Below, one piece after another: positions 33,850-43,875 of a DNA stretch of 64,000 bases. Location: NCBI GenBank assembly GCA_030674185.1, contig CM060315.1, forward strand, positions 94,148,058 to 94,212,057, in the 5' to 3' direction. The notes beneath the pieces were generated by a model, which made no database searches, had not been told where the DNA came from, and saw only the letters and a list, made by a program, of their open reading frames with translations. A program made the position numbers and the translations under genes. Positions within the stretch are counted from its first letter, which is position 1. Each line of letters begins with the position of its first letter. Source of the DNA: Monoplex corrugatus (lineage: Eukaryota > Mollusca > Gastropoda > Littorinimorpha > Ranellidae).

Positions 33850-34512
33850 CAGTGTCCAACCTTCAAGTTGTGAAGAAGTGTGGTTTGCCAGGTGTACAGT
33901 GTCCAACCTTCAAGGTGTGAAGAAGTGTGACCTGTCAGGTGTACAGTGTCCAACCTTCAAGGTGTGAAGAAGTGTGGCCTGCCAGGTGTACAGTGTCCAA
34001 CCTTCAAGGTGTGAAGAAGTGTGACCTGTCAGGTGTACAGTGTCCAACCTTCAAGGTGTGAAGAAGTGTGGCCTGCCAGGTGTACAGTGTCCAACCTTCA
34101 AGGTGTGAAGAAGTGTGACCTGCCAGGTGTACAGTGTCCAACCTTCAAGCTGTGAAGAAGTGTAGTCTGCCAGGTGTACAGTGTCCAACCTTCAAGTTGC
34201 AAAGAAGTGTGGCTTGCCAGGTGTACAGTGTCCAACCTTCAAGTTGTGAAGAAGTGTGGCCTGCCAGGTGTACAGTGTCCAACCTTCAAGTTGTGAAGAA
34301 GTGTGGCTTGCCAGGTGTACAGTGTCCAACCTTCATGTTGTGAAGAAGTGTGGCTTGCCTGTACAGTGTCCAACCTTCAGGGTGTGAAGAAGTGTGGCCT
34401 GCCAGGTGTACAGGTCCAACCTTCAAGTTGTGAAGAAGTGTGACCTGCCAGGTGTACAGTGTCCAACCTTCAAGGTGTGAAGAAGTGTGGCCTGCCAGGT
34501 GTACAGTGTCTA
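33850..34512. repeat. 47-bp minisatellite inside LINE
   Basis: About 14 copies of GTGTGAAGAAGTGTGGCCTG CCAGGTGTACAGTGTCCAAC CTTCAAG. The unit begins as LINE codons for VSNLQVVKKCGLPGVQ. Two variants, GACCTGTCAGG and GGCCTGCCAGG, alternate in the left half, suggesting a 94-bp dimer. Confidence 0.94.
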
Positions 34513-34754
34513 CTCATCAAACGCCAGCTGTGTTCAACAGGACACGTTGTCTGATGGAAGACATCCACATCCCAAACATGTTCCTGTAGAGAGCTGAAGC
34601 AAGGACACCATGACCAGGGAAGACCACTACAGTGATACAAGGACACCATGACCAGGGAAGACCACTACAGTGATACAAGGACACTCTGAAGGCCAACCTC
34701 ATCAGCTGTGGCATCAACACCACCAACAGGGAAGACATTGCCCACAACACAGTA

Positions 34755-35335
34755 AGCTGGTGACAGCAGTGCACACAGGGCACAGTCACATGTGAACAGC
34801 ACACAACAGCTGGTGACAACAGTGCCACAAAAGGGCACACAATCACATGTGAACAGCACACAACAGCTGGTGACAGCAGTGCACACAGGGCACAGTCACA
34901 TGTGAACAGGGACACAACAGCTGGTGACAGCAGGGCACAGTCACATGTGAACAGCACACAACAGCTGGTGACAGCAGTGCACACAGGGCACAGTCACATG
35001 TGAACAGCACACAACAGCTGGTGACAGCAGTGCACACAGGGCACAGTCACATGTGAACAGCACACAACAGCTGGTGACAGCAGTGCACACAGGGCACAGT
35101 CACATGTGAACAGCACACAACAGCTGGTGACAGCAGTGCACACAGGGCACAGTCACATGTGAACAGCACACAACAGCTGGTGACAGCAGTGCACACAGGG
35201 CACAGTCACATGTGAACAGCACACAACAGCTGGTGACAGCAGTGCACACAGGGCACAAGTCACATGTGAACAGCACACAACAGCTGGTGACAGCAGTGCA
35301 CACAGGGCACATCACATGTGAACAGCACACAACAG
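34755..35335. repeat. 53-bp minisatellite inside LINE
   Basis: About 11 copies of CAGCTGGTGACAGCAGTGCA CACAGGGCACAGTCACATGT GAACAGCACACAA. The unit lies where related LINEs have the segment between the GIN--NWE--A motif and the basic linker before the zinc finger. Confidence 0.94.
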
Positions 35336-35505
35336 CTGATAGCCAACAGAAGAGGGACCGGCGGAAGCAGAGCCCAAGGCCACAGGACTCCTTCCCATGC
35401 AGTGTCTGTGGAACAACATGTGTCTCCAGGATCACACCGAGACTGGACCCAGTGACGAAGACCACAGTGTTTACTCATCCATCAGATGGACTGGGGAGTC
35501 CATGG

Positions 35506-35649
35506 TAACGACATCTTACACGGGGTCAGTACACAAGCTCTGTGTTTGGCGCTGTGCTGATGCCAGGGACCAGGGTTGGGACCATGGATGGGGTAGGTTT
35601 TACTTTCCCTCTACAGCAGATGGTGGTGGTGATCAGGTGCTGACCTTGT
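35506..35649. other. LINE 3' flank
   Basis: Unique sequence after the zinc-finger region, probably the LINE's 3' UTR. No tail or target duplication identified. Confidence 0.35.
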
Positions 35650-36210
35650 GGGTGAGGTGATAAATGACAGTGTATCATGCACTTGGGGAGGTGATAAATG
35701 ACAGTGTATCACGCACTTGGTGAGGTGATAAATGAAAGTGTATCATGCACTTGGGGAGATAAATGAAGGTGTATCATGCACTTGGAGAGATAAATGAAGG
35801 TGTATCATGCACTTGGAGAGATAAATGAAGGTGTATCATGCACTTGGGGGGGGTGATAAATGACAGTGTATCATGCACTTGGGGAGGTGATAAATGAGTG
35901 TATCATGCACTTGGTGAGGTGATAAATGAAAGTGTATCATGCACTTGGGGAGATAAATGAAGGTGTATCATGCACTTGGGGAGATAAATAAAAGTTATCA
36001 TGCACTTGGGGAGATGATAAATGAAAGTGTATCATGCATTTGGGAGATGATAAATGAAAGTGTATCACGCACTTGGTGAGATGATAAATGAAAGTGTATC
36101 ACGCACTTGGTGAGGTGATAAATGAAAGTGTATCGTGCACTTGGTGAGGTGATAAATGAAAGTGTACCATGCACTTGGGGAGGTGATAAAAGACAGTGTA
36201 TCATGCACCT
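35650..36210. repeat. 34-bp minisatellite
   Basis: About 17 copies of GAGGTGATAAATGAAAGTGT ATCATGCACTTGGG, some shortened by loss of GTGATA. Variants GACAGTG, GAAGGTG and ATCACGC are intermingled. Confidence 0.94.
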
Positions 36211-36211
36211 G

Positions 36212-36880
36212 GTACATGTGAACCCTTTGGCTCCAGCACCTTATCCACCAACTGCAAACATTTAACCCTTTGACTCCATCACCCCATTCCATCAGAACCC
36301 TTTGACTCATCACCCTTCCATCAGAACCCTTTGACTCCTCACCTTTCCATCAGAACCCTACTTTGACTCCCTCACCCTTTCCATCAGAACCCTTTGACTC
36401 CATCACCCTTTCCATCAGAACCCTTTGACTCCCTCACCCTTTCCATCAGAACCCTTTGACTCCATCATCCTTTCCTCACCTCCATGAACCTTTGACTCCC
36501 ATCCACAAACCCTCATTCCATCAGAACCCTTTGACTCCCTCACCCTTTCCATCAGAACCCTTTGACTCCATCATCCTTTCCATCAGAACCCTTTGACTCC
36601 CTCACCCTTTCCATCAGCTTGACAATCTACGATTCTAGTGGACATGGTGTGGGAGTCAAAGGGTTAAGTTTTGCTTTGCTAACATGGTTGATAGTACAGG
36701 ATTGCTGATGGACAGGGTGCGGGAGTCAAAGGGTTAAGTTTTGCTTTGCTAGCATGGTTGACAGTGCAGGATGCTGGTGGACATGGTGCAGGAGTCAAAG
36801 GGTTAAGGTTTTGCTTTGCTGGCATGGTTGACAGTGCAGGAAGCTGGTGGACAGGGTGCGGGAATCAAAGGGTTAAAGAT
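36212..36880. mobile_element. piggyBac-like MITE material, amplified on both sides
   Basis: Left part (36222-36620): a ~31-bp unit AACCCTTTGACTCCCTCACC CTTTCCATCAG repeated about 12 times, with an irregular stretch near 36470-36510. Right part (36630-36880): ~70-bp units TTTTGCTTTGCTAGCATGGT TGACAGTGCAGGATGCTGGT then GGACATGGTGCAGGAGTCAA AGGGTTAAGG, four copies. The left arm is in CCCTTTGACTCC orientation and the right arm in GAGTCAAAGGG orientation, so the element's two ends were amplified separately. Confidence 0.65.
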
Positions 36881-37690
36881 CCAATGGCGTCAATGAAGTT
36901 GTCCCTGGCCAGACGTTGTAACAAAATCCACTGTCATCTGTAGGGCAACACAACTGACTACAGTCTACACTACAAAGAAAAACAAAGGCTTGTGCTGCAC
37001 TATGGTGACACGTGCTTCCCAAAAAGAGCTAGGCCTACCAGTTTCACATGGTGAATCCATGATGACTAAACAAAACGAAAACAAGACAACAACAACAACA
37101 AAAAAGAAAAGAAAAGAAGAAGAAGAAAGAAAGATAGAAAGGAGGAAGAGAAGAAAAAAGTATTTATACAAGATATAAGAATATTGATCTTTTTTTTCTC
37201 TCTGCTTTTTGTGCATTTTATCTGGTGCTCTATATTTTCTGATCTTTTTATTTCCCTACATTTTTCTTTTGTTTTATTCCCTGCAGTCCTCCTCCTGGTT
37301 TTTTGTTTTGTTTTTAATAAACAGAATTTTCTTATCCTTCGTGTTTTTTGAGTTATGTTTGCTTGGCTTTGTTGTTGTTGTTGTTTTTTTTGAGCGTTTG
37401 TTGTTGTTATTGTTGTTGTTGACTTTTTGTGTTTTACGGATCACTAACTCTTTTTATCATGTGACTCCCCGACATTTGGGAATGCTTTTGATTGCTGGTG
37501 TTTCGCACTCAGATGGCTGTACTACAAGAAGAAAAAAGCTGAAAATGTCTGTATTTAAGCCACTGATTGTGTTCCTGCTTACTTACATGCCTTACATATA
37601 TTTTTTTACATCTAGGGAAATGAGATATGAGGAAGCAATTTTAGGTAGCTCAGGCCTGTTTTCATATGTTTTGGTGTTCTTAGTTTTTTT
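36881..37690. other. unique AT-rich sequence
   Basis: Purine-rich (37060-37160) then T-rich sequence. An open frame of about 160 codons (37209-37694) is hydrophobic only because it is T-rich (Phe/Leu/Val runs), with no recognisable family. No gene called. Confidence 0.4.
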
Positions 37691-37895
37691 TTAAAATCCC
37701 CTGTGCGATAAATTGGACAGTGTGGTCAATGCCAGGGGCATCTCCTTTAGATTATCTGCGTGAATGCATTGATATGTGTACTTAATTTTCTATTCCATTT
37801 TTTTTCCTGTTGAAGTATTTATATGTTTTGAAACGGTTATAGCCCTGATATGGCTCTATGCAGTCGGCTGGGCTTTAAACGAAAATAACAACAGT
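37691..37895 (+). mobile_element. dispersed-repeat 3' end (GCCCTGATATGGCT family)
   Basis: GTGGTCAATGCCAGGGGCAT, TGAATGCATTGATATGTGTA and the tail GGTTATAGCCCTGATATGGC TCTATGCAGTCGGCTGGGCT TTAAACG. This is the most complete tail copy and matches 32370-32545 and 33140-33330. Confidence 0.6.
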
Positions 37896-38469
37896 AGCAG
37901 AGAAAACAGAATAGGACTTATATTGCAGCCTTGCCTTAGGCCTAGAAGGCATTCAAAGCAATTGGAATATCCATTTTTACTGCGACATAATACACATGCT
38001 TTGACGTTTACGCACATGCTCGGATCACTTTGAACATCTTGCCCTTGATACTCACTCCCTCCCAATAATTCACACCATAAAACGTTTCTATTCACTGTCA
38101 TGTGCCTTTTTTTTTTTTTTTAATTCATAGAGGCAACATAGAATGTTGTATTTCTGAATAAATACTTTTCAATTATTGCATGTAAAGTGAACATACACAT
38201 CCACTGTAGATCGACCTTTCCTGATTCCTGCTTGTGCTTCACTTATGACATTATTTTTCTGTCTGCCTATCTATCACTAGTATCAGTCTGTCTGTCTGTC
38301 TGTCACTCACCTCTCATCTCCCTTCCCGTCTCTCTCTCCCATTCTCCCCCCCATCCCCTCTGTCTCTGTCTCTTCTCTCCCTTTTCTCTCTTTTGTCCAA
38401 CTCAGTGCTACATGTAATTGGATGTTGAGGTGTTTTGTGACAGACATATTCCTGACATCCACAACTTTT
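37896..38469. other. unique sequence
   Basis: Includes a T-run (38109-38122) and a CT-rich stretch (38285-38395). No gene seen. Confidence 0.4.
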
Positions 38470-39060
38470 CTTATGATTTTACGGCAGTGAGACCTGGACT
38501 GTTTACAGTAGACACGCAAGGAAATTGAATCATTTTCACACCAAAAGCCTCAGAAAGATTCTCAATAGCCGATGGCAAGAGAAGATCCCTGATACAGAAG
38601 TACTAGACAGAGCCAATCTCCCCTCTATCTACATTTTACTTCAAAAGAGTCAAGTTCGCTGGGCTGGCCATGTGTACCGGATGTCTGACACCAGAATTCC
38701 GAAGCAACTCCTCTACGGGGAACTAGCGTCTGGCAAGAGAACAGTTGGAGGCCAGAGAAAACGGTTTAAAGACTGCTTGAAGGCATCGCTAAAGTCCCTC
38801 AACATAGACTGGGAGAATTGGGAAAACCTTGCCCTCGACCGTAGTCTGGCGTAGAAGAATCAAAACCGGATGTACCACTTCAGAAGTGTCTCGTATCCAA
38901 TCTGCACAAGAAAAACGAGCTGCACGGAAAGCTAGGGCTGCAAACCCTTCAACCACAGTAACTGACCATAGATGTCCAACCTGTGGACGTTACTTCCGTG
39001 CCCGGATCGGATTGATCAGTCACCTCCGGACACACTGACTCAAAGCAACTTCATGAATCC
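38470..39060 (+). mobile_element. LINE C-terminus with C2H2 finger
   Basis: Coding remnant of an endonuclease/reverse-transcriptase LINE. Motifs in order: YGSETWTVYSRHARKLNHFH, SLRKILNSRWQEKIPDTEVL, SQVRWAGHVYRM, GKRTVGGQRKRFKD, LNIDWENWENLALDR; a one-base frameshift near 38845; WRRRIKTGCTT; and a C2H2 finger CPTCGRYFRARIGLISHLRTH in part (Cys-X2-Cys-X12-His-X3-5-His), then TGA at 39036-39038. All of this is standard for the family. Only the frameshift is seen to break this portion. The 5' part with endonuclease and reverse transcriptase is absent. Confidence 0.88.
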
Positions 39061-39265
39061 GTGGTCATTGTCGACGACAACAGACGAACACCAGCTGGCT
39101 CTTGTACTGTCGCCATGAACACGACCTGTGAAGATGTCACACACTTGCCGGTCACACTTTCCTTGACAAACTCCTGTTGCTTTCAGTTGTCACATGGCAC
39201 GGGAAAGTGCAGCAGACACAGACTTGTGCAGCCATGTGGGGCCCTGTAAGGGTTATAGGCCTACA
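39061..39265. other. LINE 3' UTR and unique sequence
   Basis: Probable 3' UTR of the preceding LINE (GTGGTCATTGTCGACGACAA) followed by unique sequence. No gene. Confidence 0.4.
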
Positions 39266-39595
39266 ATGTGTTAAGTTGGTCAGACTGGGGTGTATCGGCC
39301 ACATGCAGCGTGTGGGGTTCTGTAAGGGTTGTACAAGTCTGTTTAGTTGGTCAGACTGGGGTGAATCGGCCACATGCAGCGTGTGGGGTTCTGTAAGGGT
39401 TGTAGCCTACAGTCTGTTCAGTTGGTCAGACTGGGGTGTATCGGCCACATGCAGCGTGTGGGGTTCTGTAAGGGTTGTAGCCTATAGTCTGTTTAGTTGG
39501 TCAGACTGGGGTGTATCGGCCACATGCAGCGTGTGGGGTTCTGTAAGGGTTGTAGTCTACAGTCTGTTTAGTTGGTCAGACTGGGGTATATCAGA
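39266..39595. repeat. 75-bp repeat, four copies
   Basis: Unit: GTCAGACTGGGGTGTATCGG CCACATGCAGCGTGTGGGGT TCTGTAAGGGTTGTAGCCTA CAGTCTGTTTAGTTG. The 25-residue peptide repeat (SDWGVSATCSVWGSVRVVAY) is a by-product of the 75-bp period. A partial copy (GGGGCCCTGTAAGGGTTATA) precedes it at 39237. Confidence 0.92.
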
Positions 39596-39715
39596 TTTGT
39601 GCAGTTACACGGTTTTCGTGACGGTGGCTGCGGTTAACGACACCACAGACGTACCAACTGATGACAAGTGTGACACATCGTGACCGTGCAGATCCAACAC
39701 AAACTCCATTTACAT

Positions 39716-40350
39716 TGAACAGTTTAACGACACTTCAAAGATAAATGTGTATAATTATACAAATGTTTCGTGTCTAAAGGGCAGACCAAATCTTCTTCTT
39801 CTTGGCGTACGCTGCTACACAATCATCTGAGTCCAGGTGATGAATGCAGCCGTCTTTTCCAGCTCCTGTCTGCAGCCATGGAGTTTGGTTGTCAGCGGAG
39901 TGTCTGTCGGCCACACGTCCTGTCTTGCCACCTGGTGAAGGGGACATCTTTAGAGTATATGCTCCGTGGTTTGGTCTTCTTGAACGCAGGGACAGGTTGG
40001 GGAGGGCGCCAGCTTCAGTTTGAGGTACATGTTGCTGTTCAGCCTATTGTGACCAGTGCGCAACCTCACCAGGGCAACTTGCTGCTCTCTAGACAACAGG
40101 TGGTAGTCATCCCTGTGTCGTCTCGGCATGGAAAGCGCCCTGATGATGCTCCTCTTCTCACTGTAGCTGACGCTGTTGTTAGGCTGTTCTTCTCTGGCTC
40201 CCTCCAGACCAAATGAAAGCTTAGCTTTGAACAATTGAATGACACTTCAAAAACAAAATATGTACACTTAATACAAATGTTAGTATCTGAGGAGTTTGTT
40301 TCTGCTGAAAATGAAAAATCTGCCAGATGGACCCTGTGTCCTGACCATCC
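39716..40350 (-). mobile_element. LINE C-terminal (RNase H-adjacent) fragment with flanking repeats
   Basis: Minus-strand coding remnant, about 40234 down to 39822. It reads RHRDDYHLLSREQQVALVRL RTGHNRLNSNMYLKLK, PTCPC-QEDQTTEHIL, an in-frame TAA, then RCPLHQVARQDVWP and LEKTAAFITWTQMIV and a stop. The RTGHN, C-C-TTEH and RCP motifs are typical of the C-terminal cysteine/histidine region following the RNase H domain in one group of LINEs and related endonuclease/reverse-transcriptase ORFs. The TAA stands where relatives have Gln (CAA). Both flanks carry the same ~60-bp sequence (AACAGTTTAACGACACTTCA at 39717 and AACAATTGAATGACACTTCA at 40230), which recurs at about 41038. Confidence 0.75.
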
Positions 40351-40389
40351 ATCTGTCGTTGTCCTCTACTGCTGTTCACCTCAGTGAAT

Positions 40390-40935
40390 TAACACTGGTT
40401 TTGTCTTGTGTATGGACTTGTTTTAAGATGGATTAACACTGGTTTTGTCTTGTGTATGGACTTGTTTTAAGATGGATTAACACTGGTTTCGTCTTGTGTG
40501 TGGACTTTAAGATGGATTAACACTGGTTTTGTCTTGTGTGTGGACTTTAAGATGGATTAACACTGGTTTTGTCTTGTGTGTGGACTTGCTTCGTAAGATG
40601 GATTAACACTGGTTTTGTCTTGTGTGTGGACTGGCTTTAAGATGGATTAACACTGGTTTTGTCTTGTGTGTGAACTTTAAGATGGATTAACACTGGTTTT
40701 GTCTTGTGTGTGGACTGGCTTTAAGATGGATTAACACTGGTTTTGTCTTGTGTGTGGACTTTAAGATGGATTAACACTGGTTTTGTCTTGTGTGTGGACT
40801 TTAAGATGGATTAACACTGGTTTTGTCTTGTGTGTGGACTTTAAGATGGATTAACACTGGTTTTGTCTTGTGTGTGGACTTTAAGATGGATTAACACTGG
40901 TTTTGTCTTGTGTGTGGACTGGCTTTAAGATGGAT
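40390..40935. repeat. 40-46-bp minisatellite
   Basis: About 13 copies of GATGGATTAACACTGGTTTT GTCTTGTGTGTGGACTTTAA. A longer form (GGACTTGTTTTAA or GGACTGGCTTTAA) alternates with the short form. Confidence 0.94.
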
Positions 40936-41204
40936 TCATCTCACTCAGGCAACTCCATATGCGCCTCCACCCAGATCTGCCAGCTGATGAAACGTATGGC
41001 CAAAATTGAGACCATCAGATCGAACAAAAGCTTGAATTTGAAGAATTTAATGAAACTTCCAGATTGAATGTGAACATTTATAGAAAATGTTTGGTGTTTT
41101 AAGGAGTGCGTTTCTGACGGAAATTGAACATCTCCCTAACTGACCCTGACCCTGACCATCAGTTTTGGCTTTTGGGTGTTGGCCTACTTGAATGTTGAAA
41201 CCTT
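40936..41204. other. unique sequence and third flank copy
   Basis: Contains AAGAATTTAATGAAACTTCC (41040) and TGACCCTGACCCTGACCATC (41141), homologous to the flanks of the minus-strand LINE at 39716-40350. No gene. Confidence 0.45.
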
Positions 41205-41495
41205 ACACACACACACACACATACATACATACATACATACACACACACACATACACACACACACAGCATACACACACACACAAATACACACACACATACA
41301 CACATACACACACACATACACACACAACATACAACACACACATACATACATACACATACACACACACATACACACACATACATAAACACACACACACATA
41401 CATACATACACACAATACACACACACACAAAACACACACACATACACACACACACACATACATACATACACACCACACATACACACACACACTCT
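41205..41495. repeat. CA/CATA compound microsatellite
   Basis: Mixed (CA)n and (CATA)n for about 290 bp. Open frames in all directions are artefacts. Confidence 0.97.
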
Positions 41496-41739
41496 GGCCA
41501 GTACACGCAAGCAGTTCTAGGTGCTCGAGTCCAGCTCAATCTCATATAAAAAACAAAATGGTCTGGCCACACTGACAGTCCCCTTGTTATCGAGTCCCAG
41601 TAAAACATCAGATTTTTTCTGCTGTCCAACTATTTCGGCAGAAATGGCGATATTCATAGTATCACACAATTTTGTAACAAATGTATTTTCAGTCACCACG
41701 TAAAGACAAGACAGCCCTTAGACCTGTCAGCATTATCGC

Positions 41740-43385
41740 ACAATTCAGAGAGACAGCCCTTAAAACCTGTCAGCTTTATTGCACAATACAGAGAGACAGC
41801 CCTTAAAATCTGTCAAGCCTTATCGCACAATTCAGAGAGACAGCCCTTAAAACCTGTCAGCTTTATTGCACAATTCAGAGAGACAGCCCTTAAAACCTGT
41901 CAGCTTTATTGCACAATGCAGAGAGACAGCCCTCAAAATCTGTCAAGCCTTACTGCATAATTCAGAGAGACAGCCCTTAAAACCTGTCAGCTTTATTGCG
42001 CAATGCAGAGAGACAGCCCTCAAAACCTGTCAGCTTTATTGCATAATTCAGAGAGAGCCCTTAAAACCTGTCAGCTTTATTGCACAATTCAGAGAGACAG
42101 CCCTTAAAACCTGTCAGCTTTATTGCACAATTCAGAGAGACTGCCCTTAAAACCTGTCAGCTTTATTGCACAATTCAGAGAGACAGCCCTTAAAACCTGT
42201 CAAGCCTTATTGCATAATTCAGAGAGAGAGCCCTTAAAACCTGTCAGCTTTATTGCACAATGCAGAGAGACAGCCCTCAAGACCTGTCAGCATTATCACA
42301 CAATTCAGAGAGACAGCCCTTAAAACCTGTCAGCTTTATTGCACAATGCAGAGAGACAGCCCTCAAAACCTGTCAGCTTTATTGCACAATGCAGAGAGAC
42401 AGCCCTCAAAATCTGTCAAGCCTTATTTGCATAATTCAGAGAGACAGTCCTTAAAACCTGTCAGCTTTATTGCACAATGCAGAGAGACAGCCCTCAAAAT
42501 CTGTCAAGCCTTATTTGCATAATTCAGAGACAGTCCTTAAAACCTGTCAGCTTTATTGCACAATGCAGAGAGACAGCCCTCAAAACCTGTCAGCTTTATT
42601 GCACAATGCAGAGAGACAGCCCTCAAAACCTGTCAAGCCTTACTGTATAATTCAGAGAGACAGCCCTCAAAACCTGTCAAGCCTTACTGCATAATTCAGA
42701 GAGACAGCCCTCAAAACCTGTCAAGCCTTACTGCATAATTCAGAGAGACAGCCCTCAAAACCTGTCAGCTTTATTGCACAATGCAGAGAGACAGCCCTCA
42801 AAACCTGTCAGCTTTATTGCGCAATGCAGAGAGACAGCCCTCAAAACCTGTCAAGCCTTACTGCATAATTCAGAGAGACAGCCCTCAAAACCTGTCAAGC
42901 CTTACTGCATAATTCAGAGAGACAGCCCTCAAAACCTGTCAGCTTTATTGCACAATGCAGAGAGACAGCCCTCAAAACCTGTCAGCTTTATTGCACAATG
43001 CAGAGAGACAGCCCTCAAAACCTGTCAAGCCTTACTGCATAATTCAGAGAGACAGCCCTCAAAACCTGTCAGCTTTATTGCATAATTCCGAGAGACAGCC
43101 CTTAAAACCTGTCAGCTTTATTGCACAATTCAGAGAGACAGCCCTTAAAACCTGTCAGCTTTATTGCACAATTCAGAGAGTCCTTAAAACCTGTCAGCTT
43201 TATTGCACAATTCAGAGAGCCCTTAAAACCTGTCAGCTTTATTGCACAATTCAGAGAGACAGCCCTTAAAACCTGTCAGCTTTATTGCACAATTCAGAGA
43301 GACAGCCCTTAAGACCTGTCAGCTTTATTGCACAATTCAGAGAGCCCTTAAAACCTGTCAACTTTATTGCACAATTCAGAGAGAT
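41740..43385. repeat. 43-bp minisatellite
   Basis: About 38 copies of CAGAGAGACAGCCCTTAAAA CCTGTCAGCTTTATTGCACA ATT. A second unit type (CCTGTCAAGCCTTACTGCATAATT, 44 bp) and a third with TGCAGAG are interspersed in repeating patterns, notably at 42600-43080. Coding potential is spurious. Confidence 0.95.
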
Positions 43386-43875
43386 ATCTTTGCACAACCG
43401 TTAAAATCCATCACAAACTGGAGGCAGACTTAAACTGACATGATAGCACTTGCATAGTTGTCAGAAAAGCCAAACTGGTTGTGAGTGGAGCGTCATGCCT
43501 GGCTCTTTTAGCGGTTGTACGCCCCCCCCCCCCCCCCCCTCACACACACTATGTGGTAAAGCAATTTTTGCACTGCTAAGTGTGGAGACTACAGTGAGGG
43601 GAGAAGAGTTGGCAAAGCTAAACGCTGGCTGTCCAGTGAAGGCTGAACTTGCAGTAAGGCAAAAGAGGGCTCCTCCATTTTGTTCTTGGTCCAGTAAGCT
43701 GCTCTGGACTTGGTTGGAGCGTGTTGTGTGGCTGTGTCCTCGGGTATGTCATCTCCCCACCTATGGCGTTGTGAGCTGGTGGGTGGGTGATATCTGTGGG
43801 TGTTGCTTGTTCACTGGTCAAGATCTGACCACAGCTAGCTGTGAGGTTGGTGCCAGCAACATTTAACGTTAGTGA
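43386..43875. other. unique sequence with poly-C
   Basis: Contains a C-run of about 18 (43521-43538). An open frame of 138 codons (43450-43866) crosses the C-run; its second half has mixed composition (VETTVRGEELAKLNAGCPVK) but I recognise nothing. Not called a gene. Confidence 0.35.

Larger units (their letters stand above)
33778..35505 (+). mobile_element. dead LINE with two minisatellites in its coding region
   Basis: The C-terminal part of an endonuclease/reverse-transcriptase LINE can be followed across the interval. Order of motifs: SIQQLEQFHQRCLCKMCNTT WQDPVSNLQV (33780-33870); a 47-bp array; LIKRQLCSTGHVV with a stop where related elements have Arg (about 34505-34555); LKQGHHDQGRP; KDT and GINTTNREDIAHN in shifting frames (34600-34750); a 53-bp array; QQKRDRRKQSPRPQDSFPCS then VCGTTC (35345-35425), the start of a C2H2-type finger. 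Known relatives have the order FH-RCLR-I---WQD, RWTGHVVRM, GQR--GRP-KRYKDTLK, C2H2 finger, without arrays. Multiple stops and frame changes show it is inactive. Confidence 0.78.

Noticed and set aside
37209..37694. 161-codon hydrophobic open frame
   Set aside because: Hydrophobicity reflects T-rich DNA; it contains no recognisable transmembrane protein pattern and includes low-complexity Val/Leu runs.
41159..41629. Open frames across the CA/CATA tract
   Set aside because: Microsatellite translation on both strands.
43450..43866. 138-codon open frame crossing the C-run
   Set aside because: Homopolymer-dependent frame, no family, no splice context.
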